Source: DASZZX01 sp036260415
GTDB lineage: Bacteria; Actinomycetota; Nitriliruptoria; Nitriliruptorales; JAHWKO01
DNA: 20,929 bases
Direction: 5' to 3'
NCBI GenBank assembly: GCA_036260415.1
Contig: DASZZX010000137.1
Span: 1-20,929 of the forward strand
Position numbers and translations under genes: made by a program. Below, piece after piece: positions 1 to 7,212 of this stretch (positions are counted from its first letter, which is position 1; the number at the start of each line of letters is the position of its first letter). Below the pieces are notes generated by a model that worked only from the letters and a program-made list of their open reading frames with translations, did no database searches and was not told the origin of the DNA.

Positions 1-69
1 GTCTCGACGAGCGCCATCCTGCTCGGCGTGATGACCCTGCTGTTCGTCAACTGGTACTACGTGTTCTGA
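1..69 (+). CDS. C-terminal end of an integral membrane protein (partial)
   Basis: Frame 1 is open from the window edge to a TGA at 67-69 and gives 22 residues. They form one hydrophobic stretch (ILLGVMTLLFVNWYYVF), so the protein probably ends in or just after a membrane helix with aromatic residues at the interface. The rest lies outside the window and I cannot name the family. It runs towards the DUF5318 gene on the opposite strand, with 118 bases between the two stops. Confidence 0.55.
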   Translation, partial: VSTSAILLGVMTLLFVNWYYVF

Positions 70-187
70 GCGTCCGCGGCGGCCGGCCCCCACGTCGGCG
101 TCGACCACCCTGGTGGTAGCGCCGAAGGAGATGCGGCCCTCCCGATCTGGGGGCCGCTGCCATCACCACGACCAGGGTGCCGCCGGA

Positions 188-550
188 TCAACCAGCCTCG
201 CGGCCGAACCAGAAGGACTCGCGCAGGTGGTGCCACCCACAGTCGGGGCACACCTCGACCATGTAGACGTTGAGGTCGCCGTAGCGCTCGGACAGCAGCC
301 CCAGCGTGGTGCGGGCCACGACCCGCCCACTTTGGCGGCCGATCTGCCGCCCGAAGACGTAGGTGACCAGGCGCAGTTCGGCGTCGTCGCAGAACGGGCA
401 GTCCTCACCGGTCCGCTCGCCGAGATTCCGCCCGGCGCGCACCAGGTCGGGGTGGGCGTCGCAGACGTCACGCCGTGATCGCAGGCCGACCTCGACGTCA
501 CGCAGGAGCGCCCGTCGGGCCATGCGGTAGTCGATGCGTCCGCGTCGCAC
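188..550 (-). CDS. DUF5318 zinc-ribbon protein
   Basis: A 120-residue protein of unknown function that matches the actinobacterial DUF5318 family as I know it (Rv0049 of M. tuberculosis is a member). Two CxxC knuckles, C51/C54 (EDCPFCDD) and C101/C104 (VEVCPDCGWHH), should form one zinc ribbon. The start region RIDYRMARRALL and the conserved CDAHPDLVRA segment at about 30-39 also fit the family. I chose the GTG at 550 because the family begins just before this RxDY-like segment; longer readings upstream are low-complexity. No Shine-Dalgarno site is visible, but TACGCT lies 7 bases upstream, so the message may be leaderless. It is divergent from padR, as Rv0049 is from Rv0047c. The role is not established. 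Confidence 0.85.
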   Translation of the reverse strand: MRRGRIDYRMARRALLRDVEVGLRSRRDVCDAHPDLVRAGRNLGERTGEDCPFCDDAELRLVTYVFGRQIGRQSGRVVARTTLGLLSERYGDLNVYMVEVCPDCGWHHLRESFWFGREAG

Positions 551-557
551 GACCGCA

Positions 558-563
558 AGCGTA
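558..563 (-). promoter_or_regulatory. -10-like hexamer for the DUF5318 gene
   Basis: TACGCT on the minus strand lies 7 bases before the GTG at 550. The same hexamer and spacing recur before other genes in the window. No -35 element is recognisable. Confidence 0.45.
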
Positions 564-728
564 CGCGTCGTCGGGCCGGCGGGCCCGGGCGGTTGGTGAC
601 GACCACCCGGTCGGCGCCCAGCCGCCCCCAACACGGCCGTTGTGCCCGGCAACCGGCGTTCACACGACCCGGGGACCGCCGCCGAGCCTCCGACGGTCGA
701 TGGGTGCTTGTCGAGGACGCCCTGAACT

Positions 729-775
729 TGTATCGTCGCGATACATCGGCACGATACATCGTCGCGATACATCGG
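729..775. repeat. Tandem-repeat operator, probably for PadR
   Basis: CGATACATCG occurs three times at an exact 13-base period (739-748, 752-761, 765-774). An 18-base segment is repeated without a mismatch at 732-749 and 758-775, 26 bases apart. The left end also makes a perfect inverted repeat, TGTATCG-TCG-CGATACA (729-745), and each 10-mer is itself a short dyad (CGAT-AC-ATCG). It is the most AT-rich patch in the region and lies about 105 bases before the padR start. PadR proteins usually bind ATGT/ACAT-type dyads and often control their own genes, so this is probably the PadR binding site. That assignment is inference from position and symmetry. Confidence 0.65.
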
Positions 776-878
776 GAGGGTGGCCAGCGTAGCCCGCCGG
801 TGTCGTGGGCCAGCGGCACCGTCCCGGTGTCCCGCCGCCGGCAACTCGTCTCGCTCACACGGACCGGGGAGGACAACG

Positions 879-1547
879 ATGCTCGAACTGGCCATCCTCG
901 GCCTCCTCCAGGACCAGGCCATGCACGGCTACGAGCTGAACAAGCAGCTCACGCAGAAGCTCGGCCACTTCTGGCGCGTCTCCTACGGGTCGCTGTACCC
1001 CGCGCTCAAGCGGATGGAGGAGCGGGGCGCGATCGAACCGGTGTTCAACGACGAGGCCACGCGCCGCAGCAAGAACGTGTACCGCATCACCGATCGTGGC
1101 CGGCACGAGTTCCTCGAACTGATCGAGGACACGGCATCGACCACGTGGGAGGAGGAGAAGTTCCCGTTGCGGTTCGCCTTCTTCCGCTACGTCAAGCCCG
1201 AGATCCGCCTGCGCCTGCTGGAGCGGCGACGTGTGTACCTCGAGGACAAGCTCGACGACCTCCGCCGGTCGATGCGCCAGGAGCAGGGGAGGATCGACGG
1301 CTACACGCTGTCGCTGATGCACCACGGGATGGAAGCCACCGCTTCCGACATCGCGTGGCTCGACGAGCTGATCGCGGCCGAGCGACGCCAGCTGCCGGCT
1401 GAGCCGGAGCGGCGCGAGGAGGATCCCGCACCGGGTCCTCCCTCCGGTCCGCGCCGCCGCGAGCGCGGCACCGACCGCCAACGGACCACCAAGGACGCCC
1501 CACCCAACCGGCCACCCGGCGAGCGGGCCGCCGCCCGCAGCCGCTGA
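879..1547 (+). CDS. PadR family transcriptional regulator
   Basis: A 222-residue protein. It begins with the classic PadR winged helix (LELAILGLLQDQAMHGYEL, then the YGSLYPALKRMEERG recognition region and a wing ending in YRITDRGRHEF), about residues 1-85. A C-terminal alpha-helical region (about 86-175, VirR-like) should form the dimer. The last 45 or so residues are a Pro/Arg/Glu-rich tail that is probably disordered. The ATG at 879 has GGGGAGGA six bases upstream and starts exactly at the family's normal N-terminus, so I prefer it to an upstream ATG at 780. It lies 14 bases before ino1 and is probably co-transcribed; the same pair occurs in mycobacteria (Rv0047c-Rv0046c). The effector is unknown. 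Confidence 0.92.
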   Translation: MLELAILGLLQDQAMHGYELNKQLTQKLGHFWRVSYGSLYPALKRMEERGAIEPVFNDEATRRSKNVYRITDRGRHEFLELIEDTASTTWEEEKFPLRFAFFRYVKPEIRLRLLERRRVYLEDKLDDLRRSMRQEQGRIDGYTLSLMHHGMEATASDIAWLDELIAAERRQLPAEPERREEDPAPGPPSGPRRRERGTDRQRTTKDAPPNRPPGERAAARSR

Positions 1548-1561
1548 CCAGCGAGGAACCC

Positions 1562-2719
<1,158 letters not shown>

Positions 2720-2815
2720 GCCTGCCGGTGCTGGGTGCCCCGCGTGGGGGACTCCGCGCGACCGCCGAGGCCGCCCAGCGGGACGAGCAGCATCCGCCCG
2801 GGCCGGCCGCCCGGT

Positions 2816-2832
2816 CGGCCGCCGAGCGGCCG
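2816..2832. terminator. Hairpin after ino1, abutting the MFS promoter
   Basis: CGGCCGC (2816-2822) and GCGGCCG (2826-2832) are perfectly complementary across a 3-base loop. There is no T-run, as is usual at this GC content. It could end ino1 transcription. It also occupies the place where a -35 element for the MFS gene would lie, so it could instead be an operator. Confidence 0.4.
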
Positions 2833-2836
2833 TGTC

Positions 2837-2842
2837 TACGCT
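2837..2842 (+). promoter_or_regulatory. -10-like hexamer for the MFS gene
   Basis: TACGCT ends 6 bases before the GTG at 2849, with no ribosome binding site between them. This suggests a leaderless message. Confidence 0.5.
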
Positions 2843-2848
2843 GAGCCC

Positions 2849-4201
2849 GTGGCCTCACGCTCGCCCGCCTCGGGTCCGCGCCTCGAACACCGACTGGTGG
2901 ACCTGTTCCGGTTGCGGGGGTTCGTCCACCTCCTCCTGGTGCGCTGGCCGTCGCAGGCGGGGGACGGGATGTTCCAGTTGGGCGCCGCATCGCTGCTGCT
3001 CTTCACCCTGTCGCCCACCGAGGCCACCTCCGGGGGTGAAGTGGCCCGCGTCCTGGCCGTCACCACGCTGCCGTTCTCCTTCGTGGGGCCGTTCGCGGGC
3101 GTGGTGATCGACCGCTGGGCCCGGCAGCGGATCCTGGTGTGGTCCAACGTGGGGCGGATCGTGGTGGGGATCGGCGGGCTCGCCGTGGTGCGGTCGCCGG
3201 GCTGGGGGCAGGCCGCCTTCCTCGTCGCCGTCGTGCTGATCCTGTCGCTGAACCGCTTCTTCCTGGCCACCCTCGGTGCGGTCCTGCCCCGGGTGGTGCC
3301 CGGTGAGGCGTTGACGCCTGCCAACGCCGTCGCCGCCGTCGGGGGGTCGATCGCCGCGCTGGCTGGGGGCGCGGTGGGCGGCCTGCTCGCCTCGCTGATC
3401 GGTGAGGACCGCGGCGGGCCGGAGGCGGCGCTGACGCTGTCGTACCTCCTGGTGGTCGTGAGCGTGGTCGCCGCGAGACGCTTCCCGGTGCGCACGCTCG
3501 GGCCGGACCTCGATCGCGAGGCGCCGCCGCTGCATCGGGAACTGCGCCGGGCCGCGGACGAGTTGATGGACGGGCTGCGCCGTATCGGCCGCACCCGTCG
3601 GGCGTGGGCGCCGATCGTGACGCTCGCGGTGCTGCGCTTCCTCACCGCGATCGCGTCGATCGCGGCGCTGCTGGTGTTCCGCAACCTGTACGGCGCCGGT
3701 CCCGGCGAGATCGCGATCGTCCTGACCCTGTTCGGGATCGGGGCCGGCGCCGGAGCGGCGCTGGTCGCGGCCGCCGACCGTCGCGGGCTGCGTCCGGAGA
3801 CCTCGCTCAACCTGTCACTGCTGGTGGGCGGCGTCGCGCTGCTCGTCTTCGCTCCGGGTCTGCGTCAGTGGGCGCTGTACGCGGTGAACCTCGTGCTCGG
3901 CGTCGCCTTCGCGATGGCCAAGATCCCCGGGGACACCCTGGTGCAGAGCGCACTGGCCGACCGTTACCGGGGACGGGTGTTCGCCGCGTACGACGTGGTC
4001 TACAACGTGGGGTTCCTGGCGGGAGCGATCGTGACCGCGCTGACCCTCGCGGACGCGGCCCAGGCCGAGCCCGTGCTGGTGGGTTGCGGGCTCACGTCGG
4101 TCGCGCTGGGCGTGGTCGGCCGCCGCTGGCTGGTGCGGATGCCACCGCCGGTCGATGTCGAGACGTGGGAGGAAGCCGAGCACGTCCTGGACGCCACCTG
4201 A
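2849..4201 (+). CDS. MFS transporter (MFS_3-like efflux type)
   Basis: 450 residues with about 10-12 hydrophobic segments in two halves joined by a charged loop (about residues 215-255). The loop between TM2 and TM3 reads FAGVVIDRWARQRIL, the cytoplasmic motif A of major facilitator proteins (GxxxDRxxRR type), and a second copy-like motif, GDTLVQSALADRYRGRVFA, is in the C-terminal half. This pattern is typical of the enterobactin-exporter-like (MFS_3) group of permeases, so drug or metabolite export is likely; the substrate cannot be read. I chose GTG 2849 because the upstream extension is low-complexity and because TACGCT lies 6 bases before the GTG. It separates the ino1 group from the sodN pair and has no obvious link to either. 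Confidence 0.85.
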   Translation: MASRSPASGPRLEHRLVDLFRLRGFVHLLLVRWPSQAGDGMFQLGAASLLLFTLSPTEATSGGEVARVLAVTTLPFSFVGPFAGVVIDRWARQRILVWSNVGRIVVGIGGLAVVRSPGWGQAAFLVAVVLILSLNRFFLATLGAVLPRVVPGEALTPANAVAAVGGSIAALAGGAVGGLLASLIGEDRGGPEAALTLSYLLVVVSVVAARRFPVRTLGPDLDREAPPLHRELRRAADELMDGLRRIGRTRRAWAPIVTLAVLRFLTAIASIAALLVFRNLYGAGPGEIAIVLTLFGIGAGAGAALVAAADRRGLRPETSLNLSLLVGGVALLVFAPGLRQWALYAVNLVLGVAFAMAKIPGDTLVQSALADRYRGRVFAAYDVVYNVGFLAGAIVTALTLADAAQAEPVLVGCGLTSVALGVVGRRWLVRMPPPVDVETWEEAEHVLDAT

Positions 4202-4412
4202 GAGCGCACATCACCGTGGTCCCGGGGCGCCTCGCTTCACACGACGACGCCTGACCCGACGGCGCGATCCCAAGGCCTATCGAACCACCCCACACGACGT
4301 CACGCGGACGGAGATGCACCCGACTCGTCGCGCCGACGCCGATGCGACCCCGCCCACTGGAGCCGCCACGTGGTCGGCGTCGACCGTGACCGACCTGGCG
4401 GCTCGAGCCCGT

Positions 4413-4847
4413 TCAGCCGGGCCGACCGCTGACGCGGGTCTCGGCCGGTCCGTTGTTCTTCTTCCAGAGCTCGTCGATCTGGCCGATGAGCTCCAGGAGC
4501 TGGGTCGCCTCCGCCTCGTCCATCGAACGCTTGACGTTGGAGCAGGCCTTCACCGCCTGGTTGAACGTCGCGTGGTGCTCCTCGCCGTGCTGCTCCGGCT
4601 TGTACCAGTCGCTCCACAGCACGTCGATGTGGTGCTTGGCCAGCTCGGCGCGCTCCTCCTTCACGATGATGCAGCGTTCCCGGAACAGCTCATCGTCGGA
4701 GTCGTGGTACTTCTGGATGATCTTCAGGCAGGACTCCGCCTCGATGCGAGCCTGTTCGGGGTCGTAGACACCGCAGGGGATGTCACAGTGCGCGTGGACC
4801 GTCCGCAGCGTCGGCAGCGGGTTCAGCCTCGACAGCAACGCTCGCAT
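4413..4847 (-). CDS. sodN: Nickel superoxide dismutase precursor
   Basis: 144 residues. NiSOD converts superoxide to oxygen and peroxide in the cytoplasm. A propeptide must be removed so that the new N-terminal His binds nickel. The nickel hook HCDIPCGVYDP is exact (mature His1, Cys2, Cys6). The propeptide here is 19 residues and ends THA-type (RTVHA|HCD), against about 14 in Streptomyces. The family segments ARIEAES, VKEERAELAKHH and VLWSDW follow. The mature part would be 125 residues with three additional Cys (mature positions 21, 40, 83) and a short polar C-terminal tail. AAGGAG lies 8 bases before the ATG at 4847, which fixes the start. It is divergent from sodX with 57 bases between; in Streptomyces the two genes are adjacent and co-directional. 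Confidence 0.95.
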   Translation of the reverse strand: MRALLSRLNPLPTLRTVHAHCDIPCGVYDPEQARIEAESCLKIIQKYHDSDDELFRERCIIVKEERAELAKHHIDVLWSDWYKPEQHGEEHHATFNQAVKACSNVKRSMDEAEATQLLELIGQIDELWKKNNGPAETRVSGRPG

Positions 4848-4886
4848 GGGGGTCGCTCCTTCCGCGGGAGGGTGTGCCGCCACAGC

Positions 4887-4892
4887 AACCTA
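4887..4892 (-). promoter_or_regulatory. Possible -10 hexamer for sodN
   Basis: TAGGTT on the minus strand within the short sodN-sodX gap would place the start of transcription about 33 bases before the sodN ATG, leaving room for its AAGGAG site. No clear -35 element or Nur-type operator was recognised. Confidence 0.3.
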
Positions 4893-4904
4893 ACGGAGTG
4901 CCGG

Positions 4905-5363
4905 ATGGATCCGACGGACGGCAGGTGGTCGACCGTACGACGCGGCAGGCTGACCGCAACAGGTCTGGGAGCCGCCGTCGTGGCGGCGTGGCTGGTGTTG
5001 TTCGCCCTCAACCGGTCGGCCCGGCGGGTGCAGGGCGACAGCATGCGCCCGACCCTGGCACCTGGGCAGGTGGTCCTCACCATGCCGGCCCGTCCACGCC
5101 GGCTGCGTCGCGGCGAGGTCGTGGTGGTCCGCGACCCGCGCGATCCCGCCCGCGAGACCGTCAAACGCGTCGCCGCGCTCGCTGGTGAACTCTCCGACCT
5201 GCCGGAGGGTCCAGGGCTGGTGCCGGCCGGTCATGTGGCGGTCGTGGGCGACGCGCGCGCCCGCTCCACCGACTCGCGCCACTACGGTGCGCTCCCGGTC
5301 ACGCTCGTGGTCGCCCGCGTGGTGGCACGCTTGACCCCACCCGGACGACGACCCGCCCGCTGA
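4905..5363 (+). CDS. sodX: Nickel-type superoxide dismutase maturation protease (S26 family)
   Basis: 152 residues. An N-terminal membrane helix (about 18-36) is followed by a type I signal-peptidase fold. The catalytic serine is S46 in QGDSMRPT and the general base is K87 in ETVKRVAAL. The later box VAVVGDARARSTDSRHYG is the conserved GDNxxxSxDSRxxG region of S26 enzymes. The short length and its place beside sodN identify it as the protease that removes the NiSOD propeptide. I chose ATG 4905 because GGAG (4895-4898) precedes it and it supplies the membrane anchor; a much longer open frame upstream runs antisense through sodN and is not credible. Confidence 0.9.
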   Translation: MDPTDGRWSTVRRGRLTATGLGAAVVAAWLVLFALNRSARRVQGDSMRPTLAPGQVVLTMPARPRRLRRGEVVVVRDPRDPARETVKRVAALAGELSDLPEGPGLVPAGHVAVVGDARARSTDSRHYGALPVTLVVARVVARLTPPGRRPAR

Positions 5364-5436
5364 CCCCGGACGGGCCGTACGACGACCCCGGTAGCGACGA
5401 CCCGTCGACCGCTCCGAGCTGCGACCTGTTCCCGTG

Positions 5437-5471
5437 CCAGCCACCGCCGGCAAGTGCGCCGGCGGAGCTGG
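5437..5471. terminator. Bidirectional hairpin between sodX and the lipoprotein gene
   Basis: CCGCCGGC (5444-5451) pairs perfectly with GCCGGCGG (5458-5465) over a 6-base loop. CCAGC (5437-5441) and GCTGG (5467-5471) can extend the stem. It lies between two converging genes, just after the lipoprotein stop and 74 bases after the sodX stop, so it can serve both. No T-tract is present. Confidence 0.55.
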
Positions 5472-5478
5472 TCGACGG

Positions 5479-5649
5479 TCACGGCGTGCCAGGTGCCGTC
5501 GGCTGCTCGGTGTCCTCCTCGACGTCGAGCTCGCCCTGCACATCGCCGTCGCCGGCGTCGACGTCACCCTCGCACCCGGCGACGAACGTGCTGCCCGCCA
5601 GGACGAGGGCGAGCGCGGGCATCCGGTAACGACGGACCGCGCTCAGCAT
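5479..5649 (-). CDS. Small acidic lipoprotein
   Basis: A 56-codon gene. The product starts MLSAVRRYRMP, has a hydrophobic core ALALVLAGSTF and a lipobox VAGC with Cys26 as the lipidation site, followed by a 30-residue tail rich in Asp, Glu and Gly that ends PTAPGTP. This is a complete type II signal peptide with a charged n-region. GGGGAGG lies 7 bases before the ATG, and a promoter-like pair (TTGAGG, 18 bases, TAGCCT) lies just upstream, so I am fairly sure it is expressed. The mature part is too short to form a domain and may only be a surface-exposed acidic anchor. I know no family for it. Confidence 0.7.
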   Translation of the reverse strand: MLSAVRRYRMPALALVLAGSTFVAGCEGDVDAGDGDVQGELDVEEDTEQPTAPGTP

Positions 5650-5678
5650 GCTGCGACCTCCCCTCGACAGATGTGCCG

Positions 5679-5708
5679 AGGCTAGGCAGCCCGGGACGGT
5701 GCCCTCAA
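5679..5708 (-). promoter_or_regulatory. Sigma70-type promoter of the lipoprotein gene
   Basis: On the minus strand TTGAGG (5708-5703) and TAGCCT (5684-5679) are separated by 18 bases. Transcription would start near 5672, giving a leader of about 23 bases that contains the GGGGAGG site. Confidence 0.5.
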
Positions 5709-5793
5709 GGTCCGTTCGGGTGCGGGCCGCGTCGCAGCGACGCCAGATGGCGGACGGAGCGGCGGGGACGGTCGCGGACCGGACGTGTGAAGG

Positions 5794-7212
5794 TCAGCCG
5801 TCGTCCTGCTGGCGCTCCTCCCACCACCGGTCCAGCTCCGCGTAGGCCTCCTCCTCCGTCATCGGCCCACGTTCCACCCGTACCTCCAGGAGGTGGTTCC
5901 ACGCGGCACCGACCAGCGGTCCGGGCGCGATTCTGAGGCGGGCCATGATCTGGTTACCGTCGAGTGCGGGACGGAGCCGGTCCAGCTCCTCCTGCTCGCG
6001 CAGCGCAGCGATGCGTTCCTCCAGCTCGTTCATGCGGCGCATGATCCGTCGGCGCTTGCGCGCGTCGGCGGTCGTCACGTCCGCACGGGTCAGCTCGTTC
6101 AGACGGCTGAGCAGGGGGCCGGCATCGCGCACGTAGCGGCGCACGGCACTGTCGCTCCACCCCAGCTTGTAGGTATGGAAGCGCAGATGAAGGAACACCA
6201 GGTCCGCGACGTCCTCGACGGTCTGGCGGTCGTAGCGCAGCTCGCGCAGCCGTCGGCGGGCGAGCCGGGCACCGACCGCTTCGTGGTGGTGGAAGGTGAC
6301 GATCCCATCCGGGTGGATGGCACGCGTGTCGGGCTTGCCGATGTCGTGCAGGAGGGCGGCGAGCCGCAACACGAGGTCGTCGCGGCACTGCTCGACGACC
6401 GCCAGCGTGTGCGCGTACACGTCCTTGTGTCGCTGCTGCGGATCGACGCAGGTGGTCAGCCGTGCCACCTCCGGCAGCACGTGTGCGGCCAGCCCGGTGC
6501 GCGCGAGCAGGTCGATGCCGTCAGCGGCCGACGCGCCGACGAGGAGCTTGTTGAGCTCGTCACGCACCCGCTCGGCTGCGACGCTGGTGATGGCCGCCGC
6601 CATCCTGGCGGTCGCCTGCTCGGTGGACGGGTCGGGTCGTGCCCCGAGCACCGCCACAAACCGGGCGAGACGGAACATCCGCAACGGGTCGTCACCGAAC
6701 GAGACAGCCGGGTCCATCGGGGTCCTCAGCACGCCGGCGCGCAGGTCCTGCAGTCCTCCGAACGGGTCGAGGAAACGCACGTCGGGGACCTGCACGGCCA
6801 TCGCGTTGACGGTGAAGTCGCGCCGCGACAGGTCCGCTTCGATCGAGTCGCCGAACGAGACCTCCGGGTGTCGTGAACCGGGCGCGTACGCGTCCGAGCG
6901 GAAGGTGGTCACCTCGACCGTCCGGTCGCCCTTGCGGGCCGAGATGGTCCCGAACCGGGCGCCGATGTCCCAGACGTGATCGGCCCACCCGTGCAGCAGC
7001 CGCGCCGTGTCCTCGGGGCGCGCGGAGGTGGCGAAGTCCAGATCCGGCAGGGCGCGCGCCTGCAGCAGGGTGTCCCGCACCGAGCCGCCGACCAGGTACA
7101 GCTGGTGCCCGGCCGCAGCGAACCGCTCGCCGAGCGCGCGGACCTCCGGGTACAGGTCCAGGACGCCGCGCAGCGCGGCCTGCTCGCCGGGGTGGGCGTG
7201 CGCCGCGGTCAC
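5794..7212 (-). CDS. pcnA: CCA tRNA nucleotidyltransferase / poly(A) polymerase family, with HD domain
   Basis: 472 residues. It repairs or adds the CCA end of tRNA. The N-terminal class II nucleotidyltransferase head shows LVGGSVRDTLL (about 40-50) and the metal-binding DLDF (D57, D59). The neck RRDFTVNAMAVQ and the DPLRMFRLARFVA segment follow. In the second half is an HD phosphohydrolase domain, ALLHDIGKPDTRA with a downstream FHHHEAVGA. The actinobacterial PcnA family has this length and order. The GTG start at 7212 overlaps the TGA of the upstream ndh gene as GTGA, and a longer reading inside ndh is Arg/Pro-rich. Rv3907c lies next to the NUDIX/DUF6049 genes in M. tuberculosis; here ndh, pilT and dtd lie in between. 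Confidence 0.95.
   Translation of the reverse strand: MTAAHAHPGEQAALRGVLDLYPEVRALGERFAAAGHQLYLVGGSVRDTLLQARALPDLDFATSARPEDTARLLHGWADHVWDIGARFGTISARKGDRTVEVTTFRSDAYAPGSRHPEVSFGDSIEADLSRRDFTVNAMAVQVPDVRFLDPFGGLQDLRAGVLRTPMDPAVSFGDDPLRMFRLARFVAVLGARPDPSTEQATARMAAAITSVAAERVRDELNKLLVGASAADGIDLLARTGLAAHVLPEVARLTTCVDPQQRHKDVYAHTLAVVEQCRDDLVLRLAALLHDIGKPDTRAIHPDGIVTFHHHEAVGARLARRRLRELRYDRQTVEDVADLVFLHLRFHTYKLGWSDSAVRRYVRDAGPLLSRLNELTRADVTTADARKRRRIMRRMNELEERIAALREQEELDRLRPALDGNQIMARLRIAPGPLVGAAWNHLLEVRVERGPMTEEEAYAELDRWWEERQQDDG

Larger units (their letters stand above)
551..878. promoter_or_regulatory. Divergent intergenic region between the DUF5318 and padR genes
   Basis: This 328-base stretch has no convincing gene; long readings through it are arginine/proline-rich translations of high-GC DNA. 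It holds the DUF5318 -10-like hexamer at its left end, the repeat cluster at 729-775 in the middle, and the padR ribosome binding site (GGGGAGGA, 866-873) at its right end. Confidence 0.7.

Noticed and set aside
729..775. CRISPR-like array
   Set aside because: Units are 10-18 bases with 3-base spacers and no unique spacer sequence, which fits an operator instead.
2836..3810. Long antisense open frames inside the MFS gene
   Set aside because: They are Arg/Ser/Pro-rich, have no domain, and mirror a clear membrane-protein frame; they arise from high GC.
4202..4412. Small gene or RNA between the MFS gene and sodN
   Set aside because: No frame with a ribosome binding site, no strong hairpin beyond GGTCG-N4-CGACC, and no known RNA pattern.
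4155..4904. Upstream extension of sodX through sodN
   Set aside because: The extension is antisense to a certain NiSOD gene and the true start has its own ribosome binding site and membrane helix.
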